NCBI GenBank assembly: GCA_951217055.1
Contig: OX578285.1
Location: 56,331,102-56,395,101 of the forward strand
From: Gerris lacustris
Lineage: Eukaryota; Arthropoda; Insecta; Hemiptera; Gerridae
Length of the DNA: 64,000 bases
Direction: 5' to 3'
Position numbers and translations under genes: made by a program. Positions 32,786 to 41,995 of this stretch are shown one piece after another. A model generated the notes under the pieces. It was not told where the DNA came from. It searched no databases and saw nothing but the letters and a program-made list of their open reading frames with translations. Positions within the stretch are counted from its first letter, which is position 1; every line of letters begins with the position of its first letter.

Positions 32786-33485
32786 ATAGCCGTCGGTTTT
32801 AATAGGACCACATTTATTTTTCACTGACCACATCATTTTAGATCATAAATATTTCTATTTTTTTTTTTTTTTTTCGCTGGATTTCATTAAATTTCTGAAT
32901 GCTGATTGCAGCGAAGATTTTTCTCTGTATAATAGTAAATATTATTAATTAAATTTAATATATTTTTTACTCTACGGTTCAGAACAGGAGGAGTCAACCA
33001 AGACTCTATAATTAATTTTCGGTTAATCATCATGAACGACATATTTACTCAGTCCTTAGCATGAAAAAATGTTATTTGTTTCTTCTGGTACACGGAAGGT
33101 AACAATAATTGTTCAGAATTATATCTTAAAACCCTATGACTCAAGCAAGGGGCCCGGAACCTGAACCTTGATTCGTTATTTACCGGTTTACTTGTATATA
33201 GTTGTCGATTCTTTTAATAAGGATTTTACTTAGGAGATCACGAGTACAATTGCACTTCCTTTCTAAGAATAACGATGTGGTTTTTGTCAGGGCGTGGTAA
33301 AAAGTAACTAAGTTCGCTTCATCTTGCAACCGAATTATAATCAGAGAACGATAAATTGACTCGTGTCTCCTTTTTTCCTTTGATTATTTTCTAAACAAGT
33401 CGTCTTGGATCTGTACACTACGGTATACGCGTCTAAAGTAATCAACGATATAAAAAAAGGAACGGAGACAAATAATTTTTGGAAT
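32786..33485. other. Unique stretch, no gene seen
   Basis: A poly-T tract lies near 32858-32873; otherwise unremarkable. Confidence 0.45.
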
Positions 33486-33489
33486 TATA

Positions 33490-34110
33490 AGGCTATAATT
33501 TATAGTAGGTAAAGGGGTGGGGAGCAGAAGAAGATAAAAAGACGGGAGGGAAGAAGTGATTAGTGACTAACGAGATATAGGGATATCGCTGGAGCTCGTC
33601 TCCCGCACTCACCGCCTTATTCGCATTATTCCCCGACAAGGAGCTCCTCCTCCGCCGCGCTTATAAATGGGTCCTCCGAACGCGGGGATCCGTCTATATT
33701 AATTAAAAAGAAAGTACTCGAGGGGGGCCGGAGTCGGCAACAAAAAAATACAAAACAAGGAGGAGGCACTCGTGGCGGCGACAATGAGGCCACCCCGGAG
33801 AGTAAGCAGTCTCCCAGTCTCCCGGTTAACCACAAAGCGTCGCCTCGCCGTTCTCCCATCCACCTACTATTGTTTAGGGCCACTCCTACCTCGGCCACTT
33901 CAAACTCTTATGCGAGCCTCTCTTAAATAAACAAATATAAAATTAACAAAGACCATTAACGAACAATAACGGTGCCCTCTCGTACTACGGTCTTTCTTCT
34001 CTTCACTCGGCAGTCATTCTCGCGGAGTACCCGGCAGTCCGACACCGCTCCCATCGGCACTCTTACCGTCAATAGAATCTTCCTCAACAATACCGAGATC
34101 TCTCGTTATC
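33490..34110. other. GC- and CpG-rich unique island
   Basis: The most CpG-rich stretch of the window (CTCCGCCGCGC, CGAACGCGGGG, GTGGCGGCGAC, ATTCTCGCGG). Non-repetitive, with a TATA-like CTTATAAATGG near 33660. The 90-codon minus frame at 33626-33898 is proline/serine/arginine-rich without a domain. It could be a promoter or first-exon region of a host gene outside the visible repeats. Confidence 0.4.
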
Positions 34111-34765
34111 CTCGAAAAGAATCCTCTAAGCATTTCTAACTACTTGAAAAAGTTCTTTTACCCGAAATGGTCTTGTCTGATAATGTAATGGACCGAATAT
34201 AATCGGTCGTCTTATTGCTTTCCCATTCCCATCTTAATCTTTTAGCATAACAACAAAGAGCGCAATGTTTCCATTATATTTAACTGTGGTTTAATAAATC
34301 CCACCGTATAGAACAACCGACAAAAATTATAATTACAAATATCTAAAAAAAATATATTTTTTACTGCCGTTTCAAAAGTGACAAGTTGTTTTCAAGTACA
34401 CTCGTGTTTTATTTCGTCGGGTGAAAAGCATTTAAACTTTCATTAATTCCTTTGAATTACTACTTGAAACCCTGAAATATTGCTCACTCTAAAAATCCTC
34501 TTTTATTAGTGTTTAGAGTATAAATAATTATTAATTTAACGTTCGAAATATACCTCCAAGTTTCTGATTGCTTCGAGATTAGAATCATACTTTTTCAAAT
34601 CGACTTACGGCTTATGAATTATCTTACTCCTGAGTCAATTAGAGTACCTAATAACCTAATTTAATGTAGTCGAATAATAACCTAATTGAATGCTTACATG
34701 CAGTTATGCATTTAGGCGTTCAAATGGTTCTATAAACTTGTTAAAGGTTAATTTGTAACATAAAA
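34111..34765. other. AT-rich unique stretch, no gene seen
   Basis: No repeat or frame recognised. Confidence 0.45.
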
Positions 34766-35089
34766 ATATAATTACGACTAGAGAGGTTAATAAAAAATAA
34801 CACAACAATATTGTCAACCCAATTTTATATTCATAGTAAGTGAAAGACTACTAGCTACCTATTTACTTTAATAGTACATTACGCGTCGAGTGCGGAAAGT
34901 AGCATTTTGCATGCGAGTGTGGAGTTTGCATCCGAGCGACAGCGAGGGTAGTAAAACCACACGAGCAATGCAAAATGCCGTTTTCGCACGAGTTACGTAC
35001 CGTACTTTATCTACGATTGTTAGATTTAAATAATAAATAAAGAAAAAAATAAACTTGCTGTATGTAAGTTCGTATCTCTTCTCTTGATA

Positions 35090-35192
35090 AAGATGGCATT
35101 AATCTTGAGTTGTATTTTTTGCCGAATTAATTATTTCTGGAGGAGTATTATTCTCCACATTTTCGTCAAAGTCACTTGATTCACTCATTGTT
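35090..35192 (-). pseudogene. Captured exon remnant in M copy 2
   Basis: Reads MSESSDFDENVENNTPPEII + NSAKNTTQ on the minus strand, then hits a stop because one base is missing compared with copy 3 (CAAGATTAATG for CAAGAATTAATG). The start is the same ATG as in copy 3, downstream of AGTGAAAAACA. Confidence 0.55.
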
Positions 35193-35289
35193 TTTCACTA
35201 AAAACTCGATATAAACAGTTACTTTAATAAAAGAACAGCAAATTAGATTTGTTATATGTAAACAAACTCTGCTAATCGTGCGTAAAGCT

Positions 35290-35345
35290 GAAGAATTCCT
35301 CTTCTTTACCGCACTAGCGTGGTAAAGAAGAGGAATTCTTCAGAA
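35290..35345. other. 56-bp near-perfect palindrome in M copy 2
   Basis: CTGAAGAATTCCTCTTCTTT-ACC...GGT-AAAGAAGAGGAATTCTTCAG: the arms are exact complements, with only the central GCACTAGCGT imperfect. Copy 3 keeps the same structure. Confidence 0.9.
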
Positions 35346-35655
35346 CTATAAGACGCGCATGCGCAATGAATACAAGTACGTAAATAATCACTTTCTACGC
35401 ATCTAAACAGAGATTTAATGTTTATATTTCGTATCAATCGTAGATAAAAGCTTTTATGACTTAAAATAACAGTACAAAGTGGGGGTAGAATCGGGCTATA
35501 GAATGATTAAGGAACCAAAGGTATGGGATGTGAAGGCATATAACATTCTTTTTTAACTGCTTGCGGTGACAATATTGTTGTTTTACTTTTTATTGACCTC
35601 TAGTCATAATTATGAAGTGGTGCCACAAAATCTCTGTCAAAACCACCAATCATTT

Positions 35656-36880
35656 ATGGAAATATAATCAATAGAAACCTAGAAGTACATTCCTCTCATC
35701 TCATTTCAAGAACGTTTTGTAATTTTAAGGCAGTCTTTGATTGATATCAACACATATGTTTTTGTCTTTTTATTTTTATTTATCATTGCCGAGCTGATTT
35801 AACTCTAGAGGGTTTTTTGCAAGAAATCTTACGTCCTTATGTATTCCCAGTAATTAAGCATCTACATCGCTACCACGTTGAAATTACCAATAAGCTTACT
35901 TCTCGTTACATCTTTGTTGTACACATTATTGTTAGAATGTTGGCTCTAGGTAAAGCGACGCCATCAATACTATAGGACCAATTAACGGGATTTGGAAGTC
36001 TCTTTAGACTCGGATCATTAACCAACAGAACAATCCGTCATTGTCAATCCATCTAAACAAATCTAGAACATTGGAAGATGAATGCACCCACCGCTTTACT
36101 AAATTAGCCTTTGACGTGTTTCTCCCTCTCCTATAACGTCAATATTTTTTCTTCGACCGGAACAAAATAATAATAACGATAATTAATACCTAAAAACGGA
36201 CAATAAGATACTTATAACCATTAATTAGTGTAATATTATCGTATTCATAAATTTAGTTTAGATTTTCTTGCAAACTTAGTGTATTTATTTTTATTTTTAC
36301 TACTACATGTGGAGTTTCTGATATTACTTACGTATTAAAATTATTGATATTCCTTCAAAAAAACAAGCAGGTTCTCAAATGCATTAGAGTTCCGCCTAAT
36401 AAAACCATACATATAACATCCATGTTGACTGTTTGGCATACTCGCAACTTACCAGATATCCACTTTAGTAAAATTTGATATGAAATGATAACATAGTATG
36501 TTTGGATGGTATAAAGTGTCGTGGAACAATCTTAATATTTAGATAAGGACGTCAACGAAGGGGATAAAGACAAGTTTGCCCGAACTTTAACGCAATATAA
36601 AATATAATTTTAATAGTTAAATTATATTCATTAAATCAAAAAATTTAGTAAATTCGAAAATTTATATTTTTAGTTAGGTATGATCTTGTAAAATTATTGG
36701 TTTGTTATATTCTGGAAATACTTCAATTGTTTTGATATTTTAAGGCTCTCTAAATGTCACGTTCAGTTTTATGTTTATTGAATTTAAAATGTTAACCTTC
36801 GTTTTTTTATTTTTTCAATATACGTCATGCTTTATCTTTTCTAGCACTATAATAATGTAAATTCATATTTTACGATTTTG
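35656..36880. other. AT-rich unique stretch, no gene seen
   Basis: No long frame, repeat or RNA signal identified. Confidence 0.45.
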
Positions 36881-36884
36881 GTAG

Positions 36885-37190
36885 TATTCATTACTACGGA
36901 AAGATTAAATTTTAATTTAAATCAAATTATAATTATTTACAACTACGGGAAACAACCAGAGAAAAATACACTCCAGCGCTGGGATTTGAACCACAGGCCT
37001 CTATATTTCCAGTATAGCGCTCTACCAACGTATTAACGTCAGAGAAATTCATTCTCCTGCGTAGCTTAGTTGGTAGAGCGCTATACTGGAAATATAGAGG
37101 CCTGTGGTTCAAATCCCAGCGCTTGAGTGTATTTTTCTCTGGTTGTTTCCCGTAGTTGTAAATAATTATAATTTTATTTAATATAATAAT
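36885..37190. mobile_element. Head-to-head dimer of tRNA-derived SINE S2
   Basis: Two S2 copies face each other. Arms 36916-37028 and 37070-37182 are almost exact complements around a 41-bp spacer. The right copy begins CTCCTGCGTAGCTTAGTTGG (A box TAGCTTAGTTGG, 37062-37073), has an anticodon-type stem CTATA-CTGGAAA-TATAG and a B box GGTTCAAATCC (37106-37116), then the S2 body. The left copy has the same boxes reversed (B box 36982-36992) plus the TTCCGTAGTAATGAATACTA tail. Confidence 0.85.
37056..37126 (+). tRNA. tRNA-like SINE head (not a functional tRNA gene)
   Basis: Folds into a D stem (GCTT/GAGC), a perfect five-pair anticodon stem with GGA at the anticodon position, and a short variable loop. 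The T stem has at least two mismatches and the acceptor has two. The variable loop is too short for the serine tRNA that GGA would imply. Best read as a tRNA-derived pol III promoter. Confidence 0.4.
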
Positions 37191-38470
37191 GTATTAAGAT
37201 GAATAGACTGAGGCTGTAGGGGAGGAGGGAGGGGGGGGGGACGAAAGGTGAATTATATAGGACAGGTAAACAGGTAGATAGAACAGAACAGGCCAGCAAG
37301 TAGCAAGCACCCTACCATTCATATAACCTTACTCCGCCCCTAGCCTAACTAATCTACCCCCTAAGCAACCCCCCTCTTCCTCGTTGTGTCCATCTCTTGC
37401 CAAGCTATTTTAAATACACCCTCTCCCCTATCTACCCTTCATAAACCCCTCCCATCCTGCTAGTTAATTATCTGAAATATTTCCAACTTGCCTCCATTTT
37501 TACATATATTACGAAAATGATTTAATTTATCTATTCTTATTTCGTTTTGTAGAGTTGTACTGGGAATACATAATAGATTTGATTTGATTAATACAGTAAT
37601 ACTTGTCACAAATGTAATTACAACTGATAAACAACTATTACGCTATTATCAACAATGTATCCAACAGTTAATACCTTCGTATTGATTTAATAATATTAAA
37701 TAATATAGAATTTGTATCGGCCATCTTGATGACATTACAAGTTTAGTAATTTAGAATCGCAAAAGACTCAGATTTATATAATTGTCAACGTGCTTATAAT
37801 TAGAACTATACAATAATTGTGGATTTTGTAGTTCAACTATAGATCCAAATAATAATCCACTTTTTACTACGTTTTTATTAGCTTGCTTTCTTGTCTGTTA
37901 GTTTGTTTGTCCAGTACAAATCTTGCAATCGATTTTCAACTAACTTCCCGAGTAGCTAAACATTTGAAACTTTGCATTATTTTAATACTTTTAACCATCT
38001 TTCAGCAGAATTTAATTAGTTTATCGGGAAATATTGCTGTATGGAAAGTTAGTTCGGAAAAAATCCGCAAATTATTTTATTTGTTTTGACATATCCCATA
38101 GTATTTACAATCTTCATTTTGACGGGATTCAAATTTGTGATTTTTTATTGAGGTAGACATTGAATGACAGCGAAAAGTAAACAATGAAATAAATTAATTG
38201 ACGGGTGACACCCAGGTTAGTTTACACTTGTATCCTAGGTACAGGTTTAATTTTTCTGCATCTGTACTTCTTTATTTGTACACATTTTTCTTCTCTTACT
38301 GTCCCTACACAGGGGCATATCAATGGCACGGCTTAGATTCGGTGTTGGTGAGATCCGTTGTACGAAGATTTGTCTTTTTATAATTTTAACATCAGCTCTT
38401 ATTATTATGTGAAGTAAATAAATTCGGATCTATGTTTTTTTTTTCACTAACATTATATATGGGTGGTTCT
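37191..38470. other. Unique stretch, no gene seen
   Basis: A G-run (37223-37240) and a C-rich patch to about 37460 precede AT-rich DNA. Frames at 37883-38089 and 38198-38383 have no recognisable family. Confidence 0.4.
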
Positions 38471-38585
38471 CAGACTACAGGCAATTTTCATGTCCACACT
38501 CTTCAAATTGCACATAGCGCTATAATTTTATTTTATTTTTTAGATAAATTATTTCTACCATAAATATGCAAGTTAAAATTAAATG

Positions 38586-39341
38586 TAAATATGCTTTAAC
38601 AACGTTTTTAATAATATTCGGCTATAAAAATATGTTAAGAAGTGGTAAAACTGTAATTACCATGGAAGTCCAGAAATAGGATTTTAACATTTTTTTGTTA
38701 ATATATTTAACCTTAAATAAGTGTATGGATAAAATTAATAAATACATGCATTCAATACTAGTGAATAGTTAATAAAACGCAATATTTAATTTAAAAAAAA
38801 TATTGTATTAATTTTCAGAGCATTTTGACTTGTGTCCATTTGTTATTTGTCATTACCATGCTCGAAATAAAAACAAATCGTAGAGAAATTTAGTGTAAGG
38901 AATATATTTTTTTTCTCCCTTATCGAAAGTCTTTTGGCATGCCTGCTGATAATAAAAGGCAGTGAGTTTCATGTTATTCAAGGTGAGTCTGCTTCTACCA
39001 TCAAAAGAAATCACGTGTTCTGGTATGTACCTTTTTAATTGAAATTACCATGGTTGTTTATAACACAGGTTATAATTGTTTGTGAACGATTTTGTTTCTG
39101 TGATTTATTAGCATAATACTGCCTGTTTACATTATGGCAACAATATATTTTATTTAGCAACAAGACATTTTTAAAGTAAATAATTTACTTACAATTTTGA
39201 AATGTAATTACCATTCTTTAATTAGTTGTAATTACCGTGGGTCTTATTCATTTTTAAAAACCACGGTAGTTACAGTTTTACCACTTCTTAACATATTTTT
39301 ATAGCCGAATATTATTAAAAACGTAGTTAAAGCATATTTAA
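38586..39341. repeat. Inverted repeat pair, arms about 80 bp
   Basis: TAAATATGCTTTAACAACGT and the following 60 bp (38586-38664) are mirrored at 39261-39341. The interior carries several AATTACCATGG-like words. Together they may be one element, but I cannot define its ends. Confidence 0.65.

Positions 39342-39418
<77 letters not shown>
39342..39418. repeat. (TA)n microsatellite
   Basis: Uninterrupted TA units directly after the inverted-repeat arm. Confidence 0.95.
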
Positions 39419-39426
<8 letters not shown>

Positions 39427-40450
39427 TATATATTGTTTTGTTGTTTCCCAAAGTATCATATTATGTAACATTGACCATGTTATTTTTATGACATTTATAA
39501 AAAATTTTAAAACCATAAAAAGGCCATTTTCAAAAATTAAAATTGAAATCTACATCAATTATATAGAAGGGTACCAAAAAATATTTTTTTCTAAAGGAAA
39601 AGATATGGTTATTTGTGTACAAATAAATGATTATTTATGTACAATCATTCATCTTGATTTTACTATTTTTATTTTCATATTTCTAGATTTTCTATAACAT
39701 TATATTAATATTAGGATTGTTGTAGGCCGACAGATTTTAATTTAGGGTCTTGACAATCATGAATTTTTATACTTAGCACAAAGGGTAATGTTCGATCTAA
39801 AGCGGATCTGATGTTATCTACCAGATACGGTAGTACTACGACGAATCAATTGCATCAGTAGCTCTATCTCAAAGAGCTTTTAGACTTTCGTCATATGTCG
39901 AAAGGATATTGAATAGAGATAGCGAATCGACAATAGGGGGGGTGGATAAAACGGCTTTGAACGTGTCGCGAGGGTTGGACAGATGAGAGGAGATATTGTG
40001 CACTTTATCCAAGGTGTGCAAGCGAGGATGTGAGCGAAGCTTTGAAAAGAACTGGGGTGGACATGTGGTTACCATTAGCAGGGTGCCATAGCCACATGTG
40101 CACTCATGTTCTTAGCCCAACCGGCCGAGGTACTGCTTCTCCTTGACAAACCCTACCTTCCTAGCTCATCACTCACCTTCTCCCTCCGCCTTCTTTTGTT
40201 CCCTTTTCTTTAACTTGGCATTTGAAACTAGGAAACGTTAAAGCTTATAAAAAAAAAACTAACTCCCCACGAAAACTTCCTTATTCCTCGGCTATTCTAA
40301 ATGTAACTTGACATCTAAATTTCGTACTCTAGCATACGATGAGCAATTCGTTTAAATTAAAAATTATTCTAATAACTCTTCTAATCTGAATCGCTTCACG
40401 AATACCAGTGGAATCTTAGCGTTCATTATTGTAAATAAATAGAACTTCTT
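39419..40450. other. Unique stretch, no gene recognised
   Basis: A 68-codon minus frame at 39869-40075 has ordinary composition but no family I recognise. The rest is AT-rich. Confidence 0.4.
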
Positions 40451-40690
40451 AATTTAAATCAAATTATAATTATTATTAACTACGGGAAACAGACAGTGAA
40501 AAATACACTCCTGTGCCGGGATCAATCAAATTAAATTATTACATTTCCAGTGTAGAGGCCCGTTGTTCAAGTCCCGGCACAGGAGTGTATTTTTCACTGT
40601 CTGTTTCCCGTAGTTAATAATAATTATAATTTGATTTAAATTAAAATTTAACTTTCCGTAGTATGAAAACCACCAAAAACTTAAAAATTG
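40451..40690. mobile_element. Inverted S2 SINE dimer, second locus
   Basis: Perfect 71-bp arms (40451-40521, 40572-40642) face each other around a 50-bp spacer. The spacer holds the partial tRNA head TTTCCAGTGTAGAGGCCCGT also seen at 30290-30330. The right copy continues to CTTTCCGTAGTATG. The left head is truncated. Confidence 0.85.
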
Positions 40691-40753
40691 AAGAACTTCT
40701 TAAGTTGTTCGTAGTTATCCCAATTTATTTATACATTTTTTTTTTCTTTTGTA

Positions 40754-41292
40754 TTGGGTCATTTAGGGTAAATTTATAGCAGTCATAGTGAACACATTCC
40801 TTTGTTGTACTGGCTATATTTCGTCTCTCACCGGGACATAATCATGCCTAATCTTGAGAAGATTTTGTCACATTTACTCAACTAAGTTGGTTTCCTCAAT
40901 TTTTTAAATTATATCAATTAGCTTTTTAATGTTAATGTTGAGGTTATTGATGATGTTTGTTCTTTCTTCCTATTTTAACTTTCTTGACCTGTTTAATTTA
41001 GATTCGTGAGTTGTTAGTTGTTTGTAGTTGTCCCTATTAATTCAATCCTTTCTTCTCTTTTGTTGGGCCATTTAAGGTAAATTTACTGGCTATACACATC
41101 ATCAAGAATCTCAACGTGAACATTAAAAAGCTAATTGATATAATTTAAAAATTGACGAAACCAATCTAGTTGAGTAAATGTGATCAAATCTTCTCAAGAT
41201 TAGGCATGATTATGTCCCGGAGGGGGGGCGAAATATAGCCAGTACAACAAAGTAATGAGGTTACTTCTTTAAATTTACCCTAAATGACCCAA
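40754..41292. mobile_element. 539-bp foldback element
   Basis: Ends TTGGGTCATTTAGGGTAAAT and complement. Arms of about 210 bp (CTTTGTTGTACTGGCTATAT, GGGACATAATCATGCCTAAT, ACATTTACTCAACTA) match in inverted orientation. A third, partial end (TTGGGCCATTTAAGGTAAAT, about 41083-41105) sits in the loop, so the loop holds a rearranged extra terminus. Non-coding. Confidence 0.8.
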
Positions 41293-41523
41293 CAATAGAA
41301 AACTCCTGTTGCCACTTGGCGGAAATATTGTTATTTTTCTCAAAAATTATTTTGAAATTTTTCTAAACTTCCTGAATACTAAATTTGCTAGAAATGTATG
41401 GGTCTTTGATTAATGTAATTTATCTACGATTAATACGAAATATAAACATTATATCTCTGTTTAGATGCGTAGAAAGTGATTATTTACGTACTTGTATTCA
41501 TTGCGAATGCGCGTCTCATAGTT

Positions 41524-41579
41524 CTGAAGAATTCCTCTTCTTTACCACGCTAGCGCGGTAAAGAAGAGGAATTCTTCAG
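41524..41579. other. 56-bp near-perfect palindrome in M copy 3
   Basis: The arms CTGAAGAATTCCTCTTCTTT and complement are exact; the centre is CACGCTAGCGCG. Confidence 0.9.
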
Positions 41580-41677
41580 CTTTACGCACGATTACCGAGT
41601 TTGTTTACATTTAACAAAACTAATTTGCTGTTCTTTTATTAAAGTAACTGTTTATATCGAGTTTTTAGTGAAAAACA

Positions 41678-41830
41678 ATGAGTGAATCAAGTGACTGACG
41701 AAAATGTGGAGAATAATACTCCTCCAGAAATAATTATTTCGGCAAAAAATACAACTCAAGAATTAATGCCATCTTTATCAAGAGAGAGTTACGAACTTAC
41801 ATACAGCAAGTTTATTTTTTTCTGTATTTA
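41678..41830 (+). pseudogene. Captured exon remnant in M copy 3
   Basis: It starts at ATG 41678-41680 (MSESSD) and is broken by a 2-bp loss soon after. The frame resumes as ENVENNTPPEIIISAKNTTQ then ELMPSLSRESYELTYSKFI, the best preserved version of the 3' part. After that the sequence is a non-coding element end. Confidence 0.55.
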
Positions 41831-41995
41831 TTATTTAAATCTAACAATCGTAGATAAAGTACGGTACGCAACTCGTGCGAAAACGGCATTTTGCATTGCT
41901 CGTGTGGTTTTACTACCCTCGCTAACGCTCGGGTGCAAACTCCACACACGCATGCAAAATGCTACTTTCCGCACTCGACGCGTAATGTACTATTA

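Larger units (their letters stand above)
34869..35448 (-). mobile_element. M-family element, copy 2
   Basis: Left end TAATAGTACATTACGCGTCG, then GAGTGCGGAAAGTAGCATTT, a hairpin block, the captured exon, a 56-bp palindrome and the AATCGTAGATAAA end. It is uninterrupted where copy 1 has its nested insert. Confidence 0.85.
34768..35655. mobile_element. L-family element carrying a nested M copy
   Basis: The left end ATAATTACGACTAGAGAGGT + TAATAAAAAATAACACAACA-ATATTGTCA is mirrored at 35567-35614. The right flank to ACCACCAATCAT matches the first L element (4850-5144). Between the ends lie unique DNA and M copy 2, so M inserted into this L element or both were joined earlier. Confidence 0.75.
41410..41995 (+). 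mobile_element. M-family element, copy 3 (inverted relative to copy 2)
   Basis: Starts TTAATGTAATTTATCTACGA and ends with the complement of TAATAGTACATTACGCGTCG. It contains the 56-bp palindrome, the captured exon and the terminal hairpin block. It lies about 120 bp from the foldback element on its left. Confidence 0.85.

Noticed and set aside
37056..37126. Functional tRNA-Ser(GGA) gene
   Set aside because: The variable arm is too short for serine tRNA, T and acceptor stems have mismatches, and the sequence is the head of a repeated SINE.
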